Position numbers and translations under genes: made by a program | Notes under the pieces: generated by a model | What the model saw: the letters and a program-made list of their open reading frames with translations, nothing else | Databases searched by the model: none | Told to the model about the DNA's origin: nothing | Assembly (NCBI RefSeq): GCF_002979755.1 | Contig: NZ_PCPP01000001.1 | Span: 528,665 to 592,664, forward strand | DNA: 64,000 nt | Direction: 5' to 3' | DNA from: Chryseobacterium culicis | GTDB taxonomy: Bacteria > Bacteroidota > Bacteroidia > Flavobacteriales > Weeksellaceae | Part shown: positions 52,727 to 62,524 of the stretch, piece after piece | Numbering within the stretch: the first letter of the stretch is position 1 | How the letters are laid out: the number at the start of each line of letters is the position of its first letter

Positions 52727-54562
52727 CTAGTATCCGTAATCCTGAGTAAGATTATAATTTGAATTGATTACGTCCAGCGCAATAGGAAGAAGTTCCTTTT
52801 TGTTGGGCTGGAAATAATAAGCATAACTTTTCACAGGATCTCCGTTGATGTAAGGCTGTGTCATGGCAAGTCTCCAGTTGATTTTCGTATATCCTGAAGG
52901 CGTGGCAACACTTTGGTTAGGATTGTAGAAAACATCGGCTTTGTTGATTCCGTTGACATAAATATCCATATCCAGTACATTTTGTTGAGCCGTTTTTGTA
53001 GGCACATAATTAACAACAGTAGAAGCTGGCTTTTTATAAAAGATATACTCGGGAACATTCGCGTAAGCTCCGGTGCCGTTCATGAAATCTGTAAGCTTTT
53101 GTCTGGTTTCATTGATCTTTGTTTCCAGAAGGTTCCAACGGATCAGATCATATTTTCTTAAACCTTCGCCTCCGAATTCCAATAATCTTTCCTGAACAAT
53201 ATATTTGAAAAAGTCATTTTTAGAAGTTGGAATGGTTCCCACCTGGCCAATATTTCCGGCATAAGCTCTTTGTCTGACAGCCATTACAGCATCAATGGCT
53301 TCCTGAGAAGGAGCACTGTGAATTTGGTTATCTGCCTCTGCAAACATTAATAAAATATCTGCATATCTCAAGAGCGGCCAGTCAATTCCTAAATTCTGGG
53401 ATGTTCCTGTAATGCTCGTCCAGGATTTTCTGAACTTTCCATCATTCCAATTAATAGAAGTCTGAAGATCCTCCTGTTTGCTCGTACTTACTCTAAAAAT
53501 AGCAATATTGACATCTCTTCTCAGATCATTTTTACCGAATTCATAGAAATAAGTAGGAATAGCACTGATTCCTCCTGCCGATTTCCAGTCTGAGTCATCA
53601 TGCCTTAACCCATTATAATATCCGATTTTAGAATCTGTTCGTGAGTTTCCTCCAAATGCTCCGATAGCGAAAATAATTTCATTCGTTGTATCCGGGCTGT
53701 TGGTATGCAGTGATCTGAAAAGACCTTCGTAACTAGGATTTAGCTTATGCTGTCCGGAATTGATGATTTCTTTACACTCATCATAAGCGATCTGATAATA
53801 CTTCTGAGGATTGGTGCCTTGTACCATTAATTGGGGGCTTCTTCTCAGAGAATATCCTGCTCTTGCCAGGGCGATTCTCGCTCTTAATCCTTTTACAGCA
53901 GCTTTTGAAAGTCTTTGTGCTGTAGTTCCTCCTTCAGATTTCCATGGAACTAAAGTTGAAGCTTGAGCAAGATCCTCCAGTATCTGATCATAAATGATGT
54001 CGCGATCCGTTTTAGGTAAATATACCGAAGGAAGATCAGCTGAAGGTTTGTCCTGAAAGGGAATATCTCCCCAGTTTTTAATAAGATCAAAGTAGAACAT
54101 TGCTCTTAATGTCAACGCTTCCCCAAGATAACGGTCCATCAGTTTTTTATCAGCTGCGGATCCTGTTTGATACACAGGAGAAAGTGGAATGTTTTTAATA
54201 ACCAGATTGGCTCTCTCAATACCCGTGTAAGTATCAAGGAAAGGTCTTAATAATTCTGTATTGGTAGGAATTGCTCCAAAACAGCTGACTCCTCTTCTGT
54301 CATTGGCATTGTAATCTCCTGACGTCCTGAAATCGTCTCCTGACTGGGAAAGAATAAGGTTCATTCTCTGTCCATAGGTATTGTCACCCATAGCACTGTT
54401 GTAAACTCCTACAAGAGCAGCAAAAGTATCCGGCGCTGAGTCAAACTGTTGCTTTTCTGCGGTATTGGAAAGATTTTCTACCTCTAAATAATCACTGCAG
54501 GAATTAAGAGTAACCACGCAGGCAAGAGATAAGAAAAAACTTGAAAATTTATTTTTGTTCAT
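52727..54562 (-). CDS. SusD/RagB lipoprotein of the pectin locus
   Basis: A 611-residue surface glycan-binding lipoprotein (lipobox LNSC, Cys22). RYLGEALTLRAMFYFDLIKNWGDIPF, QRLSKAAVKGLRARIALARAGY and EFGGEGLRKYDLIRWNLL are family signatures; the C-terminal part ends LLPIALDVINSNYNLTQDYGY. It is large for the family, with long loops as in pectin-binding members. It is 10 bp downstream of susC. Binding pectin oligosaccharides is inferred from the operon. Confidence 0.94.
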   Translation of the reverse strand: MNKNKFSSFFLSLACVVTLNSCSDYLEVENLSNTAEKQQFDSAPDTFAALVGVYNSAMGDNTYGQRMNLILSQSGDDFRTSGDYNANDRRGVSCFGAIPTNTELLRPFLDTYTGIERANLVIKNIPLSPVYQTGSAADKKLMDRYLGEALTLRAMFYFDLIKNWGDIPFQDKPSADLPSVYLPKTDRDIIYDQILEDLAQASTLVPWKSEGGTTAQRLSKAAVKGLRARIALARAGYSLRRSPQLMVQGTNPQKYYQIAYDECKEIINSGQHKLNPSYEGLFRSLHTNSPDTTNEIIFAIGAFGGNSRTDSKIGYYNGLRHDDSDWKSAGGISAIPTYFYEFGKNDLRRDVNIAIFRVSTSKQEDLQTSINWNDGKFRKSWTSITGTSQNLGIDWPLLRYADILLMFAEADNQIHSAPSQEAIDAVMAVRQRAYAGNIGQVGTIPTSKNDFFKYIVQERLLEFGGEGLRKYDLIRWNLLETKINETRQKLTDFMNGTGAYANVPEYIFYKKPASTVVNYVPTKTAQQNVLDMDIYVNGINKADVFYNPNQSVATPSGYTKINWRLAMTQPYINGDPVKSYAYYFQPNKKELLPIALDVINSNYNLTQDYGY

Positions 54563-54572
54563 AGCGTTCGTT

Positions 54573-57500
54573 TTAGAAAGTGATATCTACTCCTGATAAG
54601 ATAAATCTGCTTCTTGGATAAGCTGAATAATCAACTCCCGGAGTTAATGGATTTCTTCTTGTATTGGCTTCCGGATCAAATCCTGAATAGCCGGTAATTG
54701 TAAATAAATTATTCACAGTAGCATACAGTCTCAGGTTTTTCACTCCGATGGCTTCTAAAGATCCTTTTGGAAGGCTGTATCCAATCGTAAGGTTATTCAG
54801 TCTTAAGAAAGAGCCGTCTTCAATAGCATAAGAATGTAGGAAATAAGCCCCTGCAGGCGGAGTCCACATCGTTGTATTGGCATTAAGGGCGGCAAGAGCG
54901 GTTGGGTCTGTTACCTTATTTCCTGCGTTGTCAAACCATCTCCATCGGTCTGCCACTTCAGCAAGCATGTTATTATCCTTATACAGATATTGGGTTGTAT
55001 ATTCTACTTTGTTGGCATTATACACTTTGTTTCCGATGGAAAAATTGAAAAGAAGGCTCATATCCCAGTTCTTATAACGGAAGGTCTGAGTAAAACCACC
55101 GTAGAATTTAGGCTGTGCGCTTCCAAGATCAGTCATGTCTTTGCTGTCAATGACACCGTCGCCATTAAGATCCTGAAGTTTAAGATCCCCCGGCTGTATG
55201 GCTTTGGCACCGTTGGCCACAGCGGCAGAGCTTGCAATTCCGTTTTTTAAAGTATAGATCTGAGTGGCTGCATCATAATTAAAATCACTCACTTCATATC
55301 TTCCGGCCGTAACATATCCCCAATAAGTTCCTACCGGTTTGCCTACCTGAACAAGGAAATCAAAGAGGTTATTCTGCCATCCGGAAGGGTAGTAGTAAGA
55401 ATTGGAACTTGCAGAAGCATTGTTTCCTAAGCTTTTGATCGTATTTCTGTTGGAGGAGATATTGGCATCAATCTTCCATGAAAAGTTTTCTTTACTGATG
55501 ATGGTACTTCCCATTGATAATTCGATCCCTTTATTTTCACTGCTTCCTGAATTTTGATATTGAAACTCATATCCGGAAGTCTGGGGTATTTTAGCCAGTA
55601 ATAAAAGGTCTTTCGTATGAGTCTTATAGACGTCAAGGGTACCATAAAGTTTTCCTTTAAATAAACCAAAATCTATTCCTGCATTATAAGAAGTTGCCGT
55701 CTCCCATTTCACGTTAGGGTTTGCCATGATATTTCCGGTTGTGGCACCAGGTGTAACACTGGTTCCAAAAGCATATCCATAGTCTGAAGAAGAGGTGAAG
55801 AAGGTATCATATAAAAAAGCTCCGATTCTGTTATTTCCTGATTTTCCATATCCTAAACGAAGTTTCAATTCATTGACAAAATTGCTTTGTTTTAAGAAAT
55901 TTTCTTCCTTGATTTTCCATGCCAGAGAGGCTGCAGGAAAATATCCCCACTGGTTGGGACCTGGCTTGAAAACACTTGAGCCATCAGCTCTCATGGATAC
56001 CGTTGCGATATATTTATTATTATAGATATAATTTACTCTTCCAAAGAAAGACGCCAGACGGTCTACTTCTCTTGCGGTTTTAGGAGCATCCTGAACCATT
56101 CCTGACGGAGGTGAAGCCAGCTGTGAATTGGCAAATGCTTCCTGTGCCGAAGAAGACTTCGGGAACCATTTGATATTAATAGACGTTGATTCTCCGTCTG
56201 TTCTTACCGTTTCCTGACCCGCTAGCAAATCCAGCTTGTGATTTCCAAACGTTCTTCTATAATTCAGGGTATTGGTATTGGTAATTCTTCTGGTTTGAGC
56301 ATTGCTTAAAAATACTACAGGCTGATCATTATTCTGTCTTGCAAGGTTGGTTACCGGGCCGGAAAACTGGTTGACAATCTGATCTCTCTGCACATATCCG
56401 ATTACACTTCGGAAAGTGAAATCTTTACTGATTTTATAATCGAGCGTTGCATTAAGCAATAAATCATTTCTTCCGCTTTCTTTTACTTCATCATTGGCCA
56501 GGAGAATTGGATTGACGAGGTTGGTCTGATCAGCGAATAAAGGATCAAATTCATCAACATCTACCGTAGAACCTCCTTCAAAAGGCTGATACCTTATAGC
56601 ATTTCTCAATCTGTTGGTCGTTTGCGAACCGGAAGCAGAAGTTCCCGCACCATAAATCATTTGGCGGCTATAACGGGCATTAAGACCAATGCTCAGTTTT
56701 TTTGAAATATCATAATCATACCTGAAGTTGGCCATATTTCTTTTAAATCCGGAACCAATCATAATCCCGTCTTCTTCTACATTATTCAGAGTTAAAGAGA
56801 ATGCCGAATTTTCATTTCCTCCGGATAGAGATACATTATGGGTAAAGTTGAAGGCTTCTCTTCCAAAGAGTTTATCCTGCCAGTTTACATTCTTGACAGA
56901 TTTATATTTATCCAGCTGGTCAAATGTTCCGTAACGGGTGTTAAAAGTTTCAATATCTTTCAGGTCTCCGTTCTTATAATATTGTTCATACTGATAGAGT
57001 ACATACTCATAAGGATCCAGAACATTAAGCTTATTCTGAATGCTTCTTACCCCTACAAAACCATTATAATTGATCGTTGTCTTTCCCTTTTTACGGCCTC
57101 CTTTTGTTGTGATCAGAACAACACCGTTGGCTCCTCTTGAACCGAATATAGAGGTTGATGAAGCATCTTTTAAAACCTCAATTGATTCTATTTCCTTTGG
57201 TGATAAGATCGTCAGGGCATTATCCATCTGTACACCATCTACAATATAGAGTGGGGCATTGCTTTGGGTAATGGAATTTCCACCGCGGATTACAATATCC
57301 ACATCAGCTCCGGGAGATCCTTCACTCAGGGAAACCTGTACTCCGGCCAGTCTTCCCTGGATAGCTTCAGCAGCATTGGTAGACGGCATATCTTTAAGCG
57401 CTTCGCCTTTCACCGAAGAAACAGCGTTGGTAACATCTTTTTTAGAAACCTTTGTATATCCCACTAAAACCACATCATCCAGTTTGGTTTCTTTATCTTT

Positions 57501-57590
57501 TTTTGTTTCTTTTTCTTGAGCCATTGCAAGGACAGGAAGCAGAAAAACAGTTAAATATAACCACTTTATTGATTGTACTCTTTTATCCAT
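54573..57590 (-). CDS. SusC/RagA TonB-linked transporter of the pectin locus
   Basis: A 1005-residue outer-membrane importer. A leader ending LAMAQ is followed directly by a Lys/Asp/Glu-rich stretch and the TonB box LDDVVLVGYTKVSKKD. The usual 80-residue carboxypeptidase-like domain is absent. The plug (SSVKGEALKDMPSTNAAEAIQGRLAGVQVSLSEGSPG, IVIRGGNSI, LKDASSTSIFGSRGANGVVLITTKGG) and barrel (ending ILSGVDITF) are complete. It heads the pectin degradation operon and pairs with the SusD gene 10 bp downstream. Confidence 0.95.
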   Translation of the reverse strand: MDKRVQSIKWLYLTVFLLPVLAMAQEKETKKDKETKLDDVVLVGYTKVSKKDVTNAVSSVKGEALKDMPSTNAAEAIQGRLAGVQVSLSEGSPGADVDIVIRGGNSITQSNAPLYIVDGVQMDNALTILSPKEIESIEVLKDASSTSIFGSRGANGVVLITTKGGRKKGKTTINYNGFVGVRSIQNKLNVLDPYEYVLYQYEQYYKNGDLKDIETFNTRYGTFDQLDKYKSVKNVNWQDKLFGREAFNFTHNVSLSGGNENSAFSLTLNNVEEDGIMIGSGFKRNMANFRYDYDISKKLSIGLNARYSRQMIYGAGTSASGSQTTNRLRNAIRYQPFEGGSTVDVDEFDPLFADQTNLVNPILLANDEVKESGRNDLLLNATLDYKISKDFTFRSVIGYVQRDQIVNQFSGPVTNLARQNNDQPVVFLSNAQTRRITNTNTLNYRRTFGNHKLDLLAGQETVRTDGESTSINIKWFPKSSSAQEAFANSQLASPPSGMVQDAPKTAREVDRLASFFGRVNYIYNNKYIATVSMRADGSSVFKPGPNQWGYFPAASLAWKIKEENFLKQSNFVNELKLRLGYGKSGNNRIGAFLYDTFFTSSSDYGYAFGTSVTPGATTGNIMANPNVKWETATSYNAGIDFGLFKGKLYGTLDVYKTHTKDLLLLAKIPQTSGYEFQYQNSGSSENKGIELSMGSTIISKENFSWKIDANISSNRNTIKSLGNNASASSNSYYYPSGWQNNLFDFLVQVGKPVGTYWGYVTAGRYEVSDFNYDAATQIYTLKNGIASSAAVANGAKAIQPGDLKLQDLNGDGVIDSKDMTDLGSAQPKFYGGFTQTFRYKNWDMSLLFNFSIGNKVYNANKVEYTTQYLYKDNNMLAEVADRWRWFDNAGNKVTDPTALAALNANTTMWTPPAGAYFLHSYAIEDGSFLRLNNLTIGYSLPKGSLEAIGVKNLRLYATVNNLFTITGYSGFDPEANTRRNPLTPGVDYSAYPRSRFILSGVDITF

Positions 57591-57711
57591 TGTATATCCT
57601 TATAGTTTTAATTCTTGGTTGAAAGTTTTTTCAATCTTTCTTGTTTAGGACTGTTAAGTATTCTGCGGACTTTAGTGGTCATGAAGCTTTTAATATTTTT
57701 TTACGCTTTTG

Positions 57712-57725
57712 TGCAATCGATTGCG
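57712..57725 (-). promoter_or_regulatory. LacI-family operator-like palindrome upstream of susC
   Basis: TGCAATCGATTGCG contains a perfect 12-bp palindrome GCAATCGATTGC with the central CG typical of LacI/GalR sites. It lies 122 bp upstream of the susC start codon. Confidence 0.75.
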
Positions 57726-58397
57726 TAATTTTTTATAAAACATTATTCTGGCTCCTAAACTAATATTATTTTTCAATATGCAAAGAAAAAAATGTTATTT
57801 TTTTATTAATTTGATGGTTTAAATGAAAAAAAACTATTCAATTCGGGAGATTGGTATTGTATTAAAACACTGTAAATCAATATAATATTTATTTTTTTTG
57901 AATGTTATGTTACTAAGCATAAATCTTTCAGTTTTTTAATGTTTTAAGATTTAGAAAACTTAAAAATAACTTAAAATTCATGTGTTTTTGCATCAAAAAA
58001 ATCCCTGAATTATTATCTTGGAACAAAATTTTGTAATATTTTCTGATTTTTGTCATCTTTTTTCACAGGATTTTGTATCTGTATTTTATTGTTTTTAATA
58101 ATATATCATAATGTATATAGTATGTTTTGTTAAAGTGTTTAATTTTTATCAATTTAATATCTTGTAATTATCGTTTTATTTTGGCATGATTTTATATTTT
58201 TGAAGGTTATTGGTTCTGTTTTTGGTTAATTTTTTCCGAATGAAAAGTTTTTATTTCAATCAAAACAAGCATTGTTTTTAATTTTATATATTTGAAAATC
58301 AATCACTTTGAAAATTAAATTAATTTTTTGTTAACTAATTAAAGAATAATTCTATATTTATCCCACAAGTATTTCTGCCAATTTTAGTGTAATTTTA

Positions 58398-58411
58398 TGC
58401 AATCGATTACA
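58398..58411 (+). promoter_or_regulatory. LacI-family operator-like palindrome upstream of kduI
   Basis: TGCAATCGATTACA, one mismatch from the perfect palindrome, 53 bp upstream of the kduI start codon. Confidence 0.75.
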
Positions 58412-58464
58412 TTTAATTTAACTGGTTTGAGAAAACCGCAAAAAAGAAAAGTAAAAATAGGAGT

Positions 58465-59301
58465 ATGATACAGTCAGAATTTCGTTACGCCCATCATCCG
58501 GAAGATGTTAAAAAGTATACTACAGAAGATCTTAGGAGTGAGTTTCTGATCAATGATTTATTCAATGAGGATAAGATAAAACTTGTCTATTCTATGTATG
58601 ACAGGTTTATTGTAGGAGGGGTAATGCCTTCGTCAAAAGCTTTGAAACTGGAGCCTACCGATGATCTGAAAGCAGAAAACTTTCTGGACAGAAGAGAGCT
58701 GGGAATCATCAACGTAGGAGGTGCCGGGAAAGTGACGGTAGATGGGAATGTATACGAGCTTGGAAACAAGGAAGCTCTATACATCGGAAAAGGGACTAAA
58801 GAAGTAATCTTTGAAAAGACAGATGAAGGACAACCTTATTTCTACATCAATTCAGCACCGGCACACCATGCATTTCCCACAAAAAAAATCACGAAAAATG
58901 AAGCAGAAATTGTGGAATTGGGTGAGGAAAAATATGCGAATAAGCGTACTATCAACAAACTGATTGTGAATTCTGTTGTAGAAACCTGCCAGCTTCAGAT
59001 GGGAATGACGGAACTACACCCCGGAAGTGTATGGAATACAATGCCGGCCCATACTCATGCCAGAAGAATGGAAGCTTATTTCTATTTTGACCTCGAAGAA
59101 GGGCAGACGGTAAGCCATTTTATGGGACAGCCTAACGAAACCCGTCACCTGTTCATGAAGAACAGGCAGGCAGTATTGTCTCCCGAATGGTCTATTCACT
59201 CTGGGGTAGGAACTTCCCATTATACTTTTATCTGGGGTATGGCCGGAGAAAATATGGACTACGGTGATATGGACGGTATTAAAACAAACGAACTAAAGTA
59301 A
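58465..59301 (+). CDS. kduI: 5-dehydro-4-deoxy-D-glucuronate isomerase
   Basis: A 278-residue zinc-dependent cupin that isomerises DKI (4-deoxy-L-threo-5-hexosulose uronate) to DKII (2,5-diketo-3-deoxygluconate). The metal-binding motif MPAHTHARRMEAYFYFDL supplies two His and Glu; a further His lies in WSIHSGVGTSHYTFIWGMAGEN. RYAHHPEDVKKYTTEDLRSEFLI and LGIINVGGAGKVTVDG are family text. Normal length. First gene of the uronate unit; kduD follows after 8 bp. Confidence 0.96.
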   Translation: MIQSEFRYAHHPEDVKKYTTEDLRSEFLINDLFNEDKIKLVYSMYDRFIVGGVMPSSKALKLEPTDDLKAENFLDRRELGIINVGGAGKVTVDGNVYELGNKEALYIGKGTKEVIFEKTDEGQPYFYINSAPAHHAFPTKKITKNEAEIVELGEEKYANKRTINKLIVNSVVETCQLQMGMTELHPGSVWNTMPAHTHARRMEAYFYFDLEEGQTVSHFMGQPNETRHLFMKNRQAVLSPEWSIHSGVGTSHYTFIWGMAGENMDYGDMDGIKTNELK

Positions 59302-59309
59302 TTTTCCCA

Positions 59310-60092
59310 ATGAATTTATTTGATTTATCCGGTAAGGTAGCTGTCGTTACCGGCGGTACTCACGGATTAGGAATGGCAATGGCAGAAGGCCTTGCTGCTG
59401 CTGGTGCCGAACTGGCAATCACCAGTACAACGCCATCAAAACTGGAAGAAGCATTGAATTACTACCACGAAAAAGGGTATAAAGCAACAGGCTATATTTT
59501 TGATGTGACGGATGAACTGGAAGCTGCCCAAAAAGTAGCGTTAATGGAAGCCACCCATGGAAAAATAGATATCCTTGTCAACAATGCAGGAATTATCAAA
59601 CGTATTCCGGCTATTGATATGGAAGTGGAAGACTTTAGAAAAGTAATAGATGTGGATCTTACCGGACCTTTTATCATGTCGAAATTAATCGGGAAGTATA
59701 TGATCAGAAGGAAATCCGGGAAGATCATCAACATCTGCTCAATGATGAGCGAACTAGGACGTGATAATGTAGTGGCTTATGCTTCAGCAAAAGGCGGCCT
59801 TAAAATGCTTACCAAAAACTTAGCAACAGAATGGGCAAAACACAATATTCAGGTGAATGGAATAGGTCCCGGATATTTTGCTACTTCCCAGACAGAGCCC
59901 ATCCGTGTGGATGGAAATCCTTTCAATGATTTTATCATCAGCAGAACTCCGGAAGGAAGATGGGGAAATCCGGAAGACCTTGCAGGAACAGCTATTTTCC
60001 TTGCTTCTGACGCAAGCAGATTCATCAACGGACAGATTATTTACGTTGACGGAGGAATTCTTGCCACCATTGGAAAACCTGCTAATGAATAA
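59310..60092 (+). CDS. kduD: 2-dehydro-3-deoxy-D-gluconate 5-dehydrogenase (SDR)
   Basis: A 260-residue short-chain dehydrogenase that reduces DKII to 2-keto-3-deoxygluconate (KDG) with NADH. The Rossmann motif is TGGTHGLG (residues 14-21), NNAG is at about 91-94, and the catalytic triad Ser-Tyr-Lys is in CSMMSELGRDNVVAYASAKGG. The LATEWAKHNIQVNGIGPGYFATSQTEPIRVD stretch and INGQIIYVDGGI fit KduD. Next gene starts 18 bp later. Confidence 0.95.
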   Translation: MNLFDLSGKVAVVTGGTHGLGMAMAEGLAAAGAELAITSTTPSKLEEALNYYHEKGYKATGYIFDVTDELEAAQKVALMEATHGKIDILVNNAGIIKRIPAIDMEVEDFRKVIDVDLTGPFIMSKLIGKYMIRRKSGKIINICSMMSELGRDNVVAYASAKGGLKMLTKNLATEWAKHNIQVNGIGPGYFATSQTEPIRVDGNPFNDFIISRTPEGRWGNPEDLAGTAIFLASDASRFINGQIIYVDGGILATIGKPANE

Positions 60093-60110
60093 CTACAGAT
60101 TAGACAAAAA

Positions 60111-61508
60111 ATGAAACCTTTTATAACAGATCAATTTTTATTACAAAATAAATACGCTGAAGAACTTTACTTCAGATTTGCAGAAAAGCAGCCGATCATC
60201 GATTATCATAATCATTTGACTCCTAAAGATATTGCAGAAGACACTGTTTTTGATAATATCTCCAAAGTATGGATTGCCGGCGACCATTACAAATGGAGAG
60301 CCATGCGTACCATGGGAGTGAATGAAAAATTCATCACGGGAGATTCTACTGACAAGGAGAAATTCGAGGCATGGGCAAAAACAGTTCCGTATACTTTGAG
60401 AAATCCTTTGTATCACTGGACTCATCTGGAATTAAAGAGATATTTCGGAATTGATGAACTGTTGAATGAAGATAATGCATCGGAGATCTATGAAAACATC
60501 ACTGCCCAGCTTCAAACGCCTGAAAAATCTACCAGAGGTCTTTTGAAAATGATGAATGTGGAATCTCTATGTACGACAGAAGATCCTACAGATATTTTGA
60601 ATTACCATCAGGATCTGGCGAAAAGCGATTTCAGTATCAAAGTAAGTACGGCGTTCCGTCCGGATAAAGCCATTTTGATTGAAAATCACAATTTTGCAGA
60701 TTATATGGTAAAACTGGGAGCATCAGCAGGTATTGAGATTAATTCTTATCAGACTTTGTGTGATGCTTTGCTTAAAAGAATTGAGTATTTCCACGAAAAC
60801 GGATGCAGACTCTGTGATCATGGCTTAAATAATATTTCTTTTGAAGAAGCTTCAGAAGCTGAAGTGAATACTATTTTCAATGATAAATTAGCCGGAAAAG
60901 TGATTGCCGAAAAGCAGGTGAACCAATTCAAAACAGCCATTTTATTATTCTTAGGGGAGGCTTATCACCAACACGGATGGGTTCAGCAGTTCCATTTGGG
61001 AGCTTTGAGAAATAATAATGAAAGAATGCACAGAATTCTAGGACCGGATACCGGCTGGGATTCCATAGGAGACTTTGTGCAGGCGGAAACGTTGTCCCGA
61101 TTTTTGAACACTTTAGACGGAAAAGATAAACTGACAAAAACCATTTTATACAATTTAAACCCTGCTGATAACGAAATTTTCGCGACAATGATCGGGAATT
61201 TCAATGATGGAAGCATCAAAGGAAAAGTACAGTTTGGTTCAGGATGGTGGTTTCTCGACCAGAAAGACGGGATGATCAAACAAATGAATGCCCTTTCCAA
61301 TATGGGATTGATTAGCTGCTTTGTAGGAATGTTGACAGATTCCAGAAGTTTCCTTTCTTATCCAAGACATGAATATTTCAGAAGAGTATTGTGTAATCTT
61401 TTCGGAGAAGAAATGAAGAATGGAGAACTGCCGGATGACATTGAACTGATTGGGAAAACTATTTCAGATATCTGTTATCATAACGCAAAAAACTATTTTG
61501 ATTTTTAA
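60111..61508 (+). CDS. uxaC: Uronate isomerase
   Basis: A 465-residue amidohydrolase-superfamily enzyme that converts D-galacturonate to D-tagaturonate and D-glucuronate to D-fructuronate. PIIDYHNHLTPKDIAED holds the HxH metal site, YHWTHLELKRYFGID and CTTEDPTDILNYH are family text, and FRPDKAI, CDHGLNNISF and FVGMLTDSRSFLSYPRHEYFRR complete the barrel. Full length. It adds the saturated-uronate branch to the locus; the partner reductases and dehydratases (UxaA, UxaB) are not in the window. Confidence 0.95.
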   Translation: MKPFITDQFLLQNKYAEELYFRFAEKQPIIDYHNHLTPKDIAEDTVFDNISKVWIAGDHYKWRAMRTMGVNEKFITGDSTDKEKFEAWAKTVPYTLRNPLYHWTHLELKRYFGIDELLNEDNASEIYENITAQLQTPEKSTRGLLKMMNVESLCTTEDPTDILNYHQDLAKSDFSIKVSTAFRPDKAILIENHNFADYMVKLGASAGIEINSYQTLCDALLKRIEYFHENGCRLCDHGLNNISFEEASEAEVNTIFNDKLAGKVIAEKQVNQFKTAILLFLGEAYHQHGWVQQFHLGALRNNNERMHRILGPDTGWDSIGDFVQAETLSRFLNTLDGKDKLTKTILYNLNPADNEIFATMIGNFNDGSIKGKVQFGSGWWFLDQKDGMIKQMNALSNMGLISCFVGMLTDSRSFLSYPRHEYFRRVLCNLFGEEMKNGELPDDIELIGKTISDICYHNAKNYFDF

Positions 61509-61517
61509 TTGAATATC

Positions 61518-62522
61518 ATGAGCAAAATAGTCACATTCGGTGAAGTCATTATGAGGCTTTCTCCACCCGGAAACAGAACCATGAAACAAAGTCATGAAAT
61601 GGAGTTCTTTTTTGGAGGAACAGAGTTGAATGTCGCTGCTTCATTGGCAACAATGGGTTGTGAAGTACAACATATCAGCTGTGTGTCCGATGATTTTGTC
61701 GGAGAATCTGCGGTTTCTTTCATTCAGAGTTTTGGTATTGATACCACTTTTATCAACAAGAACGAACATCCTCTGGGACTGTATTTTCTTGAAGTAGGAT
61801 CATCAGTTCGTGCCAGCAGAATTGCTTACAACAGGCTGAATGGTTCCTTTGCCAATATTCAACCTGAAAAAATAGCTTGGAAAGAAGCACTTGAAGAATG
61901 TCAATACTTCCACTGGACAGGGATTAGTCCTGGTATTTCGGAATCAGCCTATGAAGCTTTAAAAGAGGGATTGAAAACCGCTCAGAACATGGGAATTGAA
62001 GTGACAGCCGATCCAGCTTATCGTTCAAATCTCTGGAAATATGGTGAAAAAGGACATGAAATACTGAAAGAACTGGTTTCTTATTCCACCATTTTTATCG
62101 GAGGAGTAAACGAAATCAATGAAATTCTCGAAACTCAGTTTTCCTCAGACAAAGAAGGTTTTATTGAAGCCTGTAAAGAATTAAAACAACAGGTTCCTTC
62201 CGTTCAAAGGATTTTTGATAAAGTAAGAATTGGGGTCACAGCCAGCACTCAGCAAACTCAGGGAAGAGCGTGGGTAGATGAAACCTATTTTGAAACCGAT
62301 CTTCTGGAAATCAATCCTGTCGTTGACAGAATCGGAACAGGAGATGCTTTTGCTGCAGGGTTGATCTATGGTTTAAAGAATTTTGATGACGAAAAAGCGT
62401 TGAGTTTTGCCAATGCAGCCTGTGCGATTAAACATACTATTCCGGGAGATATTAACTATTCAAGTGTAGAAGACATCCTGGAAGTGATGAACGGAAATTC
62501 AGGAGGAAGAATAAAAAGATAA
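61518..62522 (+). CDS. kdgK: 2-keto-3-deoxygluconate kinase (PfkB family)
   Basis: A 334-residue ribokinase-like kinase that phosphorylates KDG to KDPG. FGEVIMRLSPPGN opens the fold, GGTELNVAASLATMGCEVQHISCVSDD is the substrate face, and DRIGTGDAFAAGLIYG carries the catalytic Asp in the PfkB signature. I use the ATG at 61518 (MSKIVTFGEV); an in-frame TTG at 61509 starts right after the uxaC stop codon and adds three residues not seen in the family. Two bases separate it from kdgA. Confidence 0.92.
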   Translation: MSKIVTFGEVIMRLSPPGNRTMKQSHEMEFFFGGTELNVAASLATMGCEVQHISCVSDDFVGESAVSFIQSFGIDTTFINKNEHPLGLYFLEVGSSVRASRIAYNRLNGSFANIQPEKIAWKEALEECQYFHWTGISPGISESAYEALKEGLKTAQNMGIEVTADPAYRSNLWKYGEKGHEILKELVSYSTIFIGGVNEINEILETQFSSDKEGFIEACKELKQQVPSVQRIFDKVRIGVTASTQQTQGRAWVDETYFETDLLEINPVVDRIGTGDAFAAGLIYGLKNFDDEKALSFANAACAIKHTIPGDINYSSVEDILEVMNGNSGGRIKR

Positions 62523-62524
62523 TT

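Larger units (their letters stand above)
57591..58464. promoter_or_regulatory. Long divergent control region of the pectin locus
   Basis: 874 bp of very AT-rich DNA without an open frame between divergent susC and kduI. Each side has a LacI-type palindrome near its gene (57712-57725 and 58398-58411). GGAG just before kduI at about 58456-58461 is its ribosome site. Confidence 0.7.
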
